Counted from the stretch's first letter, positions 9,532 through 18,019 are shown. The stretch is 64,000 nt of DNA from Burkholderia sp. Bp8992 (GCF_003853705.1 NZ_QTQI01000005.1:1-64000), one strand, 5' to 3'. A program made the numbers and translations. Notes: generated from the sequence alone by a model not told the origin.

Positions 9532-9637
9532 CAAGTCGACCGGCACGGCAGGCGGCGTGTCACGCCACGGGCGGGTGCGCAACCGGCGATTTGCCGCGCG
9601 CGTGCCCCATTCGAAGCGGCGCGGACAAAGTCTTTCG

Positions 9638-9703
9638 GATCAAGCGCTTGGTCGCGGTATGCGCAGGCTATCCACATGCTTGCCAACACAATCTGTGGAC
9701 AAG
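9638..9703 (+). repeat. 66-bp DnaA-box-like element, copy 6
   Basis: Near-identical to copy 5 over about 103 bp including upstream flank (9601-9703 against 9429-9531), which points to a recent local duplication. Confidence 0.9.
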
Positions 9704-9726
9704 CCCGCGGGCCGTCGCCGCGATGT

Positions 9727-9927
9727 TCAGCGCTGCCGATCGTCGACCGTGGGCCAGCGCGCGAACGCGAACACCCACAGCATGATGAAGTTCAGGATCG
9801 GGACGAACATCGTCAGGATCCACCAGCCCGAATGTCCGGTGCGCCGGACGATGCGGACGTACGGATAGACGACGATGGCGACGAGCACGAGCGAGACGAG
9901 CAACTGCCACGCGGTGAAGTGTTCCAT
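9727..9927 (-). CDS. Small membrane protein (66 aa)
   Basis: A 66-residue protein starting MEHFTAWQLL after AGGAAG. It has two hydrophobic segments (about 8-24 and 35-55) separated by a basic loop (RIVRRTGHSG), giving a two-helix inner-membrane hairpin. The GWW-x12-NF pattern (about residues 33-48) resembles small DUF805-like or phospholipase-D nuclease N-terminal-like membrane proteins, but I do not assign a family. It lies between repeat clusters 2 and 3; the element copy 6 ends 23 bp past its stop codon. Confidence 0.65.
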   Translation of the reverse strand: MEHFTAWQLLVSLVLVAIVVYPYVRIVRRTGHSGWWILTMFVPILNFIMLWVFAFARWPTVDDRQR

Positions 9928-10128
9928 GGTCTTCCTCGGGGTGATGTGTCGTGGTGCGGCGCGACGCCGCCGATGCGCGGCCGCGTGCGGCTCGCATGAT
10001 CTTGATGCGTGACGTGCACGGGCGTCAAGGCGCGGGCGGCGTGTTGCCGTTGCGCCGGATCGTCCGCTTTCGCACGCGCTTGCGCCGCGTGTTGCCGAAA
10101 CGGTGACGCCGCGCATGAATGGCAAGCC

Positions 10129-10194
10129 GATCAACGGGTTAGCGCATGCTTGCGCAGGATATCCACAAGCTTGCCAACACAATCTGTGGGTAAG
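10129..10194 (+). repeat. 66-bp DnaA-box-like element, copy 7
   Basis: Left arm GATCAACGGGTTAG; ATATCCACA and GCTTGCCAACA conserved; the right box is degenerate (TGTGGGTAA). Confidence 0.88.
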
Positions 10195-10334
10195 TGGCGC
10201 GGCAGCCGGCCCGCACGCGTGCGGCGGTCGCGGCGTGCATCCGTCGTGGCGTCGTGATGCGAACCGAGGCGAAGCGGGGCGTGCAACGGCCAGCGCCCGG
10301 GCCGCGTCTGCATCACGCGTGCCAAAGTCCATCG

Positions 10335-10400
10335 GATCAAGGGTTTAGCGTCGCGGTGCGCAGGATATCCACAAGCTTGCCAACATTTTCTGTGGAGAAG
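10335..10400 (+). repeat. 66-bp DnaA-box-like element, copy 8
   Basis: Left arm GATCAAGGGTTTAG; ATATCCACA, GCTTGCCAACA and TGTGGAGAA in register. It lies directly downstream of an antisense gene remnant at 10458-10607. Confidence 0.9.
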
Positions 10401-10457
10401 TCCGCGTTCGCGATGACGGTGGATGCCACGCGCTGCCACGTTTCGCACGCGCACTTG

Positions 10458-10607
10458 CGCGGTGCAGATCACGAATTCCGCATCGTCTTTCCACTCGGTG
10501 AGAAAGCCGGCTTTGTCCGCAGGGGCGAGCGTGAACACGTTGACACGCACGACGGCTCCGCGTCGATCGCAATCTGTTTGGTGGATCGAAAAGGAAGGAT
10601 CCATCGG
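10458..10607 (-). pseudogene. Remnant of an antibiotic-biosynthesis-monooxygenase (ABM) domain gene
   Basis: About 50 codons starting MDPSFS contain RVNVFTLAPADKAGFLTEWK, which matches the opening of small ABM-fold proteins (typically an xINVFT strand followed by a helix ending in W). Resemblance stops after DAEFVICTAQ, and the frame then runs through unrelated sequence into repeat copy 8. The rest of the domain is missing, so I read this as a decayed gene. Domain identification is by eye. Confidence 0.4.
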
Positions 10608-10725
10608 CTGCGACGGATCATGCATGACGGTTGAATCGGGTGCGTGGCTGACCGCGTGCGGTGCATCGCGCACCGGATCGCCGCCGCGCGGCGCATTTGC
10701 CGCGCATGCGCGACAAACGCTTTCC

Positions 10726-10791
10726 GATCAAGGGCTTGGTGCCGTTAATGGACGGTTGTCCACAAGCTTGCCAACATATTCTGTGGAAAAG
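10726..10791 (+). repeat. 66-bp DnaA-box-like element, copy 9
   Basis: Left arm GATCAAGGGCTTGG; the left box here is TTGTCCACA, making both halves of this copy the same 9-mer type. It ends 19 bp before the stop codon of the sensor kinase gene. Confidence 0.9.
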
Positions 10792-10809
10792 CCGCCCATC
10801 ACGCGCGCA

Positions 10810-12192
10810 TCAGACCGGTGCGGGAAACCGCACCGTGACGGTCAGCCCGCGCCCGCCCTGCGTGGTGCCGAGCGCGACCGTCGCGCGGTGCTGTTCGGCG
10901 ATCCGCTTGACGATCGACAGCCCGAGCCCGCTGCCTGACGACGTGACGGCCTGCGCGCCTTCGCCGCGATAGAAGCGTTCCCACACGTCGTTGCGTTCGG
11001 CTTCCGGGATCCCGGGGCCGTCGTCGGCGACTTCGAGCACGGGCGTCGTGCCGTCGACGCGAGCGGACACGTCGACACGCGCGCCGTTGCCCGCATAGCG
11101 GATCGCATTGTCGACGAGGTTGTTCAGCAGCACGCGCAGCGTGTCGACGTTGCCTGCCGCCATCACGGGCGCGGCGACGATCGCGCCGAGATCGATTTGG
11201 TGCGCGTCGGCGACGCGTGCGCGGTCCGATACCACCGACCGGCACAGCGCGGCGAGATCGACGGGCGTCGACGCCGACGCCGACGCGGCCGCCTGCGCAT
11301 CGGGTTCGAGGCGCGCGAGCGTCAGCAGCTGCTCGGCGAGGTGGCCGAGGCGCGTCGTGCCCGCCTGGATCTGCGCGAGGATGCGCTCGCGCTCCTCCGC
11401 GGTCGCCGCGCGCCGCAGCAGCTGCGACTGGATCGACAGCCCCATGATCGGCGTGCGCAATTCGTGCGCGGCATCGGCGATGAAGTGCCGCTGCAGCGTG
11501 AACGAGCGGTCGAGCCGCGTGAGCAGGTCGTTGATCGCTTCCGCTAGCGGGCGAACCTCGTTCGGCATCGACGCGACGTCGACCGGTTCGAGGTTGTTCG
11601 CATTCCTGCGTTTCAGGCCCGATGCGATCGTGCGCAGCGGCCGCAGCCCCGCGCCGATGCCGAACCACAGGCCGATGGCCAGCAGCGGCAGCATCGAGAA
11701 CACCGGCCACAGCAGGTGCACGGCGATGGCGGCGATCGCTTCCCAGCGCGCATGTCGCGCCTGCGCGAGCCGGATCGTCGTGCCGCCGCGTTCCGTCACA
11801 TAGGTGCGCCACGGCTGGCCGCCGACATCGACGCTCGCGATGCCCTTCTGCGCGGGCGGCGGCAGCTTCGAATCGCGGTCGGTCGAATACACCAGCGAGC
11901 CGTTGCGCCAGACCTGCAGCAGCACCGCGTCGGGGTCGCTTGCCTCGAAGCCGTGCTTGCCGTTCGCGTGGTCGCTGAACGACAGCTCGCCGTTCGGGCC
12001 GACGACGATTTGCTTCGACATGCTGCGCATCTGGTCGTCGAGCAGGTCGTCGAGTTCGCGCAGCGCGCCCCAGTAGGTGCCCGCGCTCGCGACCAGGCCG
12101 ATCACGCACGCGGCCGGCAGCAGCCAGGTCAGCAGGCGCCGCCGCAGCGACGCGTTGCGCCAGTGCGCGATCGCGCGTTGCACGTGCGTCAT
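10810..12192 (-). CDS. qseC: Sensor histidine kinase (QseC-like)
   Basis: The 460-residue inner-membrane kinase has two transmembrane helices (about 20-42 and 155-180) flanking a periplasmic sensor region, a short HAMP-like segment, a dimerisation domain with phospho-acceptor His243 in AAHELRTP, and an ATPase domain with the N-box NNLVDNAIRYA (about 357-367) and glycine-rich G boxes near 400-430. Its start overlaps the stop of the response regulator gene by 4 bp, so the two are translationally coupled. Similarity of layout and the neighbouring ygiW gene suggest the QseBC branch; the signal sensed is not visible. Confidence 0.85.
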   Translation of the reverse strand: MTHVQRAIAHWRNASLRRRLLTWLLPAACVIGLVASAGTYWGALRELDDLLDDQMRSMSKQIVVGPNGELSFSDHANGKHGFEASDPDAVLLQVWRNGSLVYSTDRDSKLPPPAQKGIASVDVGGQPWRTYVTERGGTTIRLAQARHARWEAIAAIAVHLLWPVFSMLPLLAIGLWFGIGAGLRPLRTIASGLKRRNANNLEPVDVASMPNEVRPLAEAINDLLTRLDRSFTLQRHFIADAAHELRTPIMGLSIQSQLLRRAATAEERERILAQIQAGTTRLGHLAEQLLTLARLEPDAQAAASASASTPVDLAALCRSVVSDRARVADAHQIDLGAIVAAPVMAAGNVDTLRVLLNNLVDNAIRYAGNGARVDVSARVDGTTPVLEVADDGPGIPEAERNDVWERFYRGEGAQAVTSSGSGLGLSIVKRIAEQHRATVALGTTQGGRGLTVTVRFPAPV

Positions 12193-12851
12193 GTGCCGTC
12201 ACCGATCCGGTAGCCGACGCCGCGCACCGTGCGGATCATGTCGTGGCCGAGCTTCTTGCGCAGGTTGTGGATGTGCACCTGCACCGCGTTGCTCTCGATT
12301 TCCTCGCCCCAGCTGTACAGCCGCTCCTCGAACTGCTCGCGCGAAATCACCGCGCCCGGTTCGCGCATCAGTTCGTGCAGCAGCACGAATTCCTTCGGCG
12401 ACAGCGGCACTTCGTCGTCGTCGAGCCACACGAGGTGCTTGACGGGATCGAGCCGCAGCGGGCCGATCGCGAGCGTCGTCTGCGCGCGGCCCGCGTGGCG
12501 GCGATTGACCGCGCGAATGCGGGCGAGCAGCTCGTCGAGCTCGAACGGCTTGACGAGATAGTCGTCCGCGCCGCTGTCGAGCCCCGCGATGCGGTCGGGC
12601 ACGCCGTCGCGCGCGGTGATGATGATCGCGGGCAGGTTTTCGTCGCGGCGGCGCAGCGCGGCGAGCACCGACAGGCCGTCGCGGTTCGGCAGCCCGAGAT
12701 CGAGCAGCAGCAGGCCGTAGCCGGTCGAGCGCAGCGCGAGCGACGCGGCGTCGCCGTCCTTCACCCAGTCGACCGCGAAGCCTTCCTGTTTGAGGCCCTG
12801 TTCGAGCCCGCTGCCGATCAGCGGATCGTCCTCGACGAGCAGTACGCGCAT
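12189..12851 (-). CDS. qseB: OmpR-family response regulator (QseB/PmrA-like)
   Basis: The 220-residue regulator has a receiver domain with acidic pocket EDD (7-9), phosphorylated Asp51 in LLLLDLGLP and the conserved Lys in YLVKPFE (about 101), then a winged-helix DNA-binding domain (about 125-218) ending in the signature RTVRGVGYRI. It precedes and overlaps the kinase gene, and faces ygiW across a 233-bp region containing two matching direct-repeat boxes that it probably binds. Confidence 0.87.
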   Translation of the reverse strand: MRVLLVEDDPLIGSGLEQGLKQEGFAVDWVKDGDAASLALRSTGYGLLLLDLGLPNRDGLSVLAALRRRDENLPAIIITARDGVPDRIAGLDSGADDYLVKPFELDELLARIRAVNRRHAGRAQTTLAIGPLRLDPVKHLVWLDDDEVPLSPKEFVLLHELMREPGAVISREQFEERLYSWGEEIESNAVQVHIHNLRKKLGHDMIRTVRGVGYRIGDGT

Positions 12852-12913
12852 GGATTGGTGTCTCTTCAGCAGGGCGCAGCAACGCCCGGGGTTCCCATGA
12901 TAAGCGCACGCGT

Positions 12914-12929
12914 CTTAGGCGAAGCTTAA
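12914..12929 (+). promoter_or_regulatory. Direct-repeat box, putative QseB/PmrA-type site 1
   Basis: CTTAG at 12914 and CTTAA at 12925 repeat with an 11-bp step, one helical turn, the geometry of PmrA/QseB boxes. It lies 63 bp upstream of the regulator's own start codon, consistent with autoregulation. Confidence 0.5.
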
Positions 12930-12995
12930 ATGCGGGCGCGGCGCGGCGGGCCTTTCGTACTCGTCCAATGCGGCACCATGTCGCTTCGGCAGACC

Positions 12996-13011
12996 CTTCA
13001 GGTTTGCTTAA
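12996..13011 (+). promoter_or_regulatory. Direct-repeat box, putative QseB/PmrA-type site 2
   Basis: CTTCA at 12996 and CTTAA at 13007 repeat with the same 11-bp step as site 1. It lies 74 bp upstream of the ygiW start, so one regulator could control both directions. Confidence 0.5.
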
Positions 13012-13084
13012 TCTTACGGTCCGTAATCTGGCGCCGTCGTGCTCAACGGGGCGCGGCGTCACATCGAAGAAGAGGACCGACATC

Positions 13085-13438
13085 ATGAAACACCTGGCCA
13101 GAATCCTGGCGGTTGCGCTCGCCACGCTGCCCGCCGCCGTCTACGCGCAATACACGGGGCCGTCCGCGCTGACCACGACGACCGTGAAGGAACTGCTCGC
13201 CAACGGCAAGGACGACCAGCACGTGCAGTTGCAGGGGCGCATCGTCAAGCACGTCGGCGGCGAGGACTACGAGTTCGCCGATGCCACCGGCACGATCCGC
13301 GTCGAGATCGACCACAAGCTGTGGGCGGCCGGCCAGCCCGTCAGCGACAAGAACGAAGTGAAGGTGACCGGCGAATTCGAGCGCAAATGGTCGGGCAGCG
13401 TGAAGGTCGACGCCGATCACGTCGAAGTGCTGCGCTGA
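13085..13438 (+). CDS. ygiW: YgiW/BOF-family periplasmic stress protein
   Basis: The 117-residue protein has a signal peptide (1-21, cleaved after VYA) and one bacterial OB-fold domain: VKELLANGKDDQHVQLQG, a central DATGTIRVEID strand pair and a closing KVTGEFERKW strand. YgiW/YdeI proteins are periplasmic and linked to stress and peptide resistance. ATG 13085 is used because it gives a proper signal peptide; an upstream in-frame start does not. Divergence from qseB mirrors the ygiW-qseBC arrangement of other proteobacteria. Confidence 0.85.
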   Translation: MKHLARILAVALATLPAAVYAQYTGPSALTTTTVKELLANGKDDQHVQLQGRIVKHVGGEDYEFADATGTIRVEIDHKLWAAGQPVSDKNEVKVTGEFERKWSGSVKVDADHVEVLR

Positions 13439-13493
13439 CCGGTGCGTGCGGGGCCGGTGATACCATGAACGACCGGTTCCCGTTCCCACCACG

Positions 13494-14354
13494 ATGGCTG
13501 CCAATTTCGACGAACTCGCGTCCCGGATCCGGGCGCAATTTTCCGAGCTGAGCCCGCAATTCCAGGCGGGCGCCGCCTTCCTGCTCGATCATCCCGACGA
13601 AGTCGCCACGTCGTCGATGCGCAAGGTCGCGCAGCGCGCGCAGGTGCAGCCGGCGTCGCTCGTGCGGTTCGCGCAGCAATTCGGTTTCCCCGGCTGGAAC
13701 GAGTTGCGCGACCTGTGCGTCGCGCGCGTGCGCACGCGCCCCGAGCCGCTCACGCAGCGCGCGCGCTCGCTCGTGCGGCCCGACGCGAAGGCGTCGCTCG
13801 CGCATGACCTGCTCGCCGCGCAGCAGCACAACCTGTCGGCCACCGCCGCGCAGAACGAGCATGCGCTCGCGGACGCGGCCAAGTTGATCCGCAAGGCATC
13901 GCACGTGCACGTGGCGGGGTTCCGCTCGTGCTATCCGATCGCGTTCGGGTTCGTATACGGCTACCGGCTGTTCCGCCCGACCGTGTCGCTGCTCAACGGC
14001 GTCGCCGGTTCGCTCGAAATGGAGCTGCGGACGATCGCGAAGCAGAGCGTGACCGTGGTCGTCAGCTTCGCACCGTATTCCGCGGAAGCGAAGCGCGTCG
14101 CGCAGGCTGCGAAGGCGCAGGGCAGCAAGATCGTCGCGATCACCGACAGCGCGGTCTCGCCGATCGCGCTGAACGCGGACGCGCAGCTGATCTTCACGCA
14201 CGACAGCCCGTCGTTCTTCCCGTCGCTGGTGGCCGCGCATGCGATGGCCGAGGCGCTGGTCGCGCAGTTGCTCGCACTCGAAGGCAGCGATGCGATCGCG
14301 GAGCTCGAACGTACCGAAGCGGAACTGCACGCGAAGGGCGCCTACGTCGTCTGA
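13494..14354 (+). CDS. RpiR/MurR-family transcriptional regulator with SIS domain
   Basis: The 286-residue regulator has an RpiR helix-turn-helix domain (1-77; VAQRAQVQPASLVRFAQQFGFPGWNEL in two parts covers the recognition helix) and a sugar-isomerase (SIS) domain at about 125-260 that binds phosphosugars. It begins 55 bp after ygiW. No sugar catabolic operon adjoins it, so its target is unknown; the next gene is an acetyltransferase on the same strand 56 bp away. Confidence 0.85.
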   Translation: MAANFDELASRIRAQFSELSPQFQAGAAFLLDHPDEVATSSMRKVAQRAQVQPASLVRFAQQFGFPGWNELRDLCVARVRTRPEPLTQRARSLVRPDAKASLAHDLLAAQQHNLSATAAQNEHALADAAKLIRKASHVHVAGFRSCYPIAFGFVYGYRLFRPTVSLLNGVAGSLEMELRTIAKQSVTVVVSFAPYSAEAKRVAQAAKAQGSKIVAITDSAVSPIALNADAQLIFTHDSPSFFPSLVAAHAMAEALVAQLLALEGSDAIAELERTEAELHAKGAYVV

Positions 14355-14410
14355 CGCGCGCGGCACATGCGGCTTCGGCTCCCCATTCTCGATTCAACCC
14401 GACGTAACCG

Positions 14411-14836
14411 ATGACGTTCACCTACGAAGTGACCGATGCGGGCGATGCCGAGGTCCGCAGGCAGATCGTCGCGCCGCTCGTGCGATTCAACGAAAGCCAG
14501 GCAGGTCCGGCCGAATTCCGGCCGCTGGCAGTGGTCGTGACCGACGCGGCCGGCGCGGTGGTCGGCGGCCTGTGGGGCGGCACGGCGTTCGGCTGGCTGC
14601 ACGTCGACCTGCTCGTGGTGCCCGAGGCCGCGCGCGGCCAGGGCGCCGGCACGCGCATCATGGATCTGGCCGAAGCGGAGGCCGTCGCGCGCGGCTGCCA
14701 CAGCGCGTGGCTCGACACGTTCGATTTCCAGGCGCGGCCGTTCTACGAGAAGCGCGGCTATGTCCGCTTCGGCGAGTTGCCGGACTATCCGGTCGGGCAC
14801 ACGCGCATTTTCCTGACGAAGAGGCTCGCGGGCTGA
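14411..14836 (+). CDS. GNAT-family N-acetyltransferase
   Basis: A 141-residue single-domain GNAT protein. The acetyl-CoA binding signature is VVPEARGQGAGTRIMDLAE (about 78-97, R/Q-x-x-G-x-G/A type), followed by the ARPFYEKRGYVRFG motif common near the C-terminus. The acceptor substrate is not evident. It may be co-transcribed with the upstream RpiR-type gene. Confidence 0.82.
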   Translation: MTFTYEVTDAGDAEVRRQIVAPLVRFNESQAGPAEFRPLAVVVTDAAGAVVGGLWGGTAFGWLHVDLLVVPEAARGQGAGTRIMDLAEAEAVARGCHSAWLDTFDFQARPFYEKRGYVRFGELPDYPVGHTRIFLTKRLAG

Positions 14837-15022
14837 GTGGCGCCGCCGGCGGCACGATTGACGATGCCGCTGGCCGTCGCCTACGATACCGGGCAGCGAT
14901 GCAGGTCGCTTCCGGGTCCGCGGAAAGGGTTGAACCCACCTGTCGCAACAAATCCAGTCTTTCCCCCATCCTTTGTGCTGGCGGTATTGCGGACCTTCGG
15001 CCATTTGTGCACGAGGATCCGC

Positions 15023-16690
15023 ATGAACAAGCTGCCTCCCAACGCTCATCCCGACCATCTGAAAAAGCAGGCCAAGGCGTTGTTGCGCCTGTACCGGCAA
15101 GGCGACGCGCAGGCTGTCGCCCGCTTCGTCCGGTTTCTCCCCGCCGCCCGGAACCGCACGCACGACGAAGCGCTCGCGCTCGGGTTGCGCCTGCACGACG
15201 CACAGTCCTGCATTGCGCGCGAGTACGGTTTCGCGTCGTGGGCCGATCTCGGCGTATTCGTCGAAACACAGGCGCTCGCGCGGCAGCAGCGGTCGCTGCT
15301 GGTCCGGCGCTGGCTCGGCCTGGCCTACGGCGGCGACGTGACCGGCGGTGGCGACGCGGCGCGGCCGCGCGTCGCCGCGCAGTTGCTGCTCGACCAACCC
15401 GATCTCGTGTCGGCCGATCCGGCCATCGCGTGCGCGGCCGGCGATCTCGACGTCGTGAAGGCGGCGCTGGCCGCCGATCCCGGCTGGATCGCGCGTGCCG
15501 ACGGTGCGCTGAAGCTGCCGCCGCTGGTCGCGGTCACGCATTCGCGGCTCGGGCAGATTCCGGCGTTCGCCGTCAGGCTGCGCGCTTGCGCGCGTCATCT
15601 GCTCGACGCGGGCGCCGATCCGAACCAGCGGATCGGCAACCGGTTCCCGCCGGCTTCGCTTGCCGAGCCTGACGAGTCGGCGCCGCTGTCGGCGCTGTAT
15701 GGCGCCGCGGGCGTCAATCGCGATCCGGTGCTCACGGCGATGTTGCTGGAGGCCGGCGCCGACCCGAACGACGGCGAATCGCTGTATCACTCACTGGAAA
15801 ATCCGGCCTGCACGCGTGTGCTGCTCGAGCATGGCGCGCAGGTGGGCGGCACGAATGCCTTGCGGCGTGCGTTCGACATGCACGATGCGGGTGCGCTCGA
15901 GCTGCTGCTCGCGCATGGTGGCGACGCGAACGAGCCGCCCGGAGCGGGGCTCGCGCAGACGTGGGGCGCGCCGTTGCTGCGCGCGATCGGCGTGCGCTGC
16001 TCGGCGCGCCATGTCGCCGCGCTGCTGGCGGCCGGCGCCGATCCCCGTGCCTGCACGCCGGCGGGCGTCAGTGCGTACCGGCTGGCCATGCAGGCCGGGT
16101 TGACCGACGTCGCGGCGCTATTGCGCGACGCCGGCGCGGAAGAGGCGCTCGGCGCGGACGACGCGTTCGTGGCGGCCTGCGCACGGGCCGACGCCGACGA
16201 CGCGCGGCGCATCCAGGCGCAGCATCCCGAATTGCCGGCGGCGCTGACCGGGGACCGGCTGCGGCAGCTGCCGGATGCCGCCGCCTGGGGTTCGCGTGAC
16301 GCGGTGAAGGTCATGGTCGAACTGGGCTGGCCGATCGCCGCGCGCGGCGGCGACTGGGACGCGAGCGCGCTCAATCATGCGGTGTTCCGCGGCGATGCCG
16401 AGCTGCTGGCGTTCCTGCTCGCGCACGGCGCAAGCTGGCGCGAGCAGCACGGATTCGGGAGCGACGCGCTCGGCACGTTGTCGTGGGCGTCCGTCAACGA
16501 ACCGGAGGGCGCCGACGTACCCGACTGGGAAGCATGCGCGCGCGTGCTGATCGCACATGGCGTGCCGCACGCGACGCGCGATCCGTCGCAACCGGACGCC
16601 GTGCTGGTAGACGGCCGCACGATGCGGTTCTCCGAGGCCGTCACCGACGTGTTGCTCGGCATCGACGGCGAGGCGCCTGCATCGACGTAA
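15023..16690 (+). CDS. Ankyrin-repeat protein
   Basis: The 555-residue protein opens with a basic helical segment (HLKKQAKALLRLYRQGD) and then carries several ankyrin-like units with the LLxAGADPN, LLEHGAQ and LLAHGGDAN turns spread from about 195 to 520. There is no signal peptide or enzymatic motif, so it is probably a cytosolic protein-binding scaffold. ATG 15023 follows GAGGAT; earlier in-frame starts lie in sequence that looks like leader DNA. A possible promoter, TTGACG-N18-TACGAT, begins near 14859. The same N-terminal segment occurs in other Burkholderia ankyrin proteins as far as I know. Confidence 0.75.
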   Translation: MNKLPPNAHPDHLKKQAKALLRLYRQGDAQAVARFVRFLPAARNRTHDEALALGLRLHDAQSCIAREYGFASWADLGVFVETQALARQQRSLLVRRWLGLAYGGDVTGGGDAARPRVAAQLLLDQPDLVSADPAIACAAGDLDVVKAALAADPGWIARADGALKLPPLVAVTHSRLGQIPAFAVRLRACARHLLDAGADPNQRIGNRFPPASLAEPDESAPLSALYGAAGVNRDPVLTAMLLEAGADPNDGESLYHSLENPACTRVLLEHGAQVGGTNALRRAFDMHDAGALELLLAHGGDANEPPGAGLAQTWGAPLLRAIGVRCSARHVAALLAAGADPRACTPAGVSAYRLAMQAGLTDVAALLRDAGAEEALGADDAFVAACARADADDARRIQAQHPELPAALTGDRLRQLPDAAAWGSRDAVKVMVELGWPIAARGGDWDASALNHAVFRGDAELLAFLLAHGASWREQHGFGSDALGTLSWASVNEPEGADVPDWEACARVLIAHGVPHATRDPSQPDAVLVDGRTMRFSEAVTDVLLGIDGEAPAST

Positions 16691-16823
16691 GCGAAGGCGG
16701 CCGGCAGCGCGCATCCGGCGCCTCGGACTTTTTCCGGTCGTGCGACGACATTTCGGCTATCGCTGAAACGTCGCGTGCACGACCGGCGTAAGCTCACCCG
16801 TCATCACCAACCGGGAGTCCACG

Positions 16824-17684
16824 ATGACCCGTTTCGACCTGCAAGCCCGCCACGCCGAAGCTTTCCGATCGCTGCACACGCGCCCCGGCGCGTTCATCAT
16901 CCCGAACCCGTGGGACGCCGGCACCGCGCGCCTGCTGGCAATGGCCGGTTTCGAGGCGCTCGCCACCACGAGCGCCGGCTACGCATTTTCGAAAGGCCAG
17001 CCCGACAACGCGATCGACCGCGACGCGATGCTCGACCATATTGCCGATCTCGTTGCCGCGGGCGGCCTGCCGGTGAGCGCCGATCTCGAAAACGGTTTCG
17101 GCGACGCGCCCGACACGGTGGCGGAAACGATCCGGCTCGCGGCCGAGGCCGGCGCGGTCGGCGGCTCGATCGAGGACGCGACGGGCCGCGCCGATGCGCC
17201 GATCTACGCGCGCGACGCGTCGGTCGAGCGCATCGCGGCGGCCGTCGAAGCGGCGCGTGCGCTGCCGTTTCCGTTCACGCTGACCGCGCGCTGCGAAAAC
17301 TACCTGCACGGCCGCCGCGACCTCGACGACACGATCGCACGGCTCGTCGCCTATCGCGACGCGGGCGCCGACGTGCTGTATGCGCCGGGCATCACCGATG
17401 CCGGCGAAATCGCGGCCGTGACACGGGCGGTCGGCGCGCCCGTGAACGTCGTGATGGGGTTGCAGGGCGGGCTGCTGAGCCTGGACGAGCTGGCGGCGCT
17501 CGGCGTGAAGCGCGTCAGCGTCGGCGGCGCGCTGGCGCGGGCCGCGCTCGGTGCGTTCCTGCGCGCCGCGACCGAGATGGCGCGCGACGGCACGTTCACG
17601 TTCGCGCAGACGGCCGTGCCGGGGCGCGACATCAACCGCTGGTTCGCGGCACCCGATAATTCGCCGATTCAGTTCGGCGAATGA
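16824..17684 (+). CDS. Isocitrate lyase/PEP mutase superfamily enzyme
   Basis: The 286-residue TIM-barrel protein belongs to the PEP mutase/2-methylisocitrate lyase superfamily: NPWDAGTARLLAMAGFEALATTSAG near the start (31-55, shown in two families as substrate loop), SADLENGFGD (about 86-95) with Mg-binding acids, GSIEDATG (about 113-120) and an active-site ARCENY loop near 155. The canonical lyase loop KxCGH is absent, so it is probably a C-C or P-C lyase/hydrolase with another alpha-hydroxy or oxo acid substrate. It starts after GGGAGT and stands alone. Confidence 0.8.
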   Translation: MTRFDLQARHAEAFRSLHTRPGAFIIPNPWDAGTARLLAMAGFEALATTSAGYAFSKGQPDNAIDRDAMLDHIADLVAAGGLPVSADLENGFGDAPDTVAETIRLAAEAGAVGGSIEDATGRADAPIYARDASVERIAAAVEAARALPFPFTLTARCENYLHGRRDLDDTIARLVAYRDAGADVLYAPGITDAGEIAAVTRAVGAPVNVVMGLQGGLLSLDELAALGVKRVSVGGALARAALGAFLRAATEMARDGTFTFAQTAVPGRDINRWFAAPDNSPIQFGE

Positions 17685-18019
17685 TCGTCAATAAAACATG
17701 GGATCGTTTCCAGTGAAAACGTTGATTGACAATAATCAATCTATTTCACATCTGAATTAACCGCCGATGGCGGCGCGAAAACCATCGTCTATTCCCCGCA
17801 TTTCCCCCGTTTGGCCCGATCCTCCGCGCAAACCGCACCGGATCGGGCGGGCAGCGGTCCGCCGCGCGTGCCGATGCCGCGCATCGTTGCATTTTCCCGA
17901 GCGATGCTTTTTTGATTTTGGCAGTTGCTGTCGGGTTTTTTGATTGATAATCTGCGGCACATTCAAATGACCGGTCGGCGGGCCGCCGGGAATATCAATA
18001 TATAAAATCCGAGAGAGCG
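17685..18019. other. AT-richer intergenic region with small dyads
   Basis: This 335-bp gap is markedly AT-richer than its surroundings. It contains TTGATT-gacaat-AATCAA (17722-17739), a dyad that could be an operator or weak hairpin, and a second ATTGATAATC stretch near 17942-17952 just before the YodC-type gene. I see no convincing ORF. Confidence 0.4.

Noticed and set aside
6857-10791. The nine 66-bp elements as a CRISPR array.
   Set aside because: Intervals between copies are irregular (from about 70 bp to over 2 kb), repeats diverge, they contain intervening genes, and no cas gene is present.
6857-10791. The same region as a chromosomal or plasmid replication origin.
   Set aside because: No repA, dnaA, parAB or clear AT-rich unwinding stretch is nearby; DnaA-box resemblance alone is not enough.
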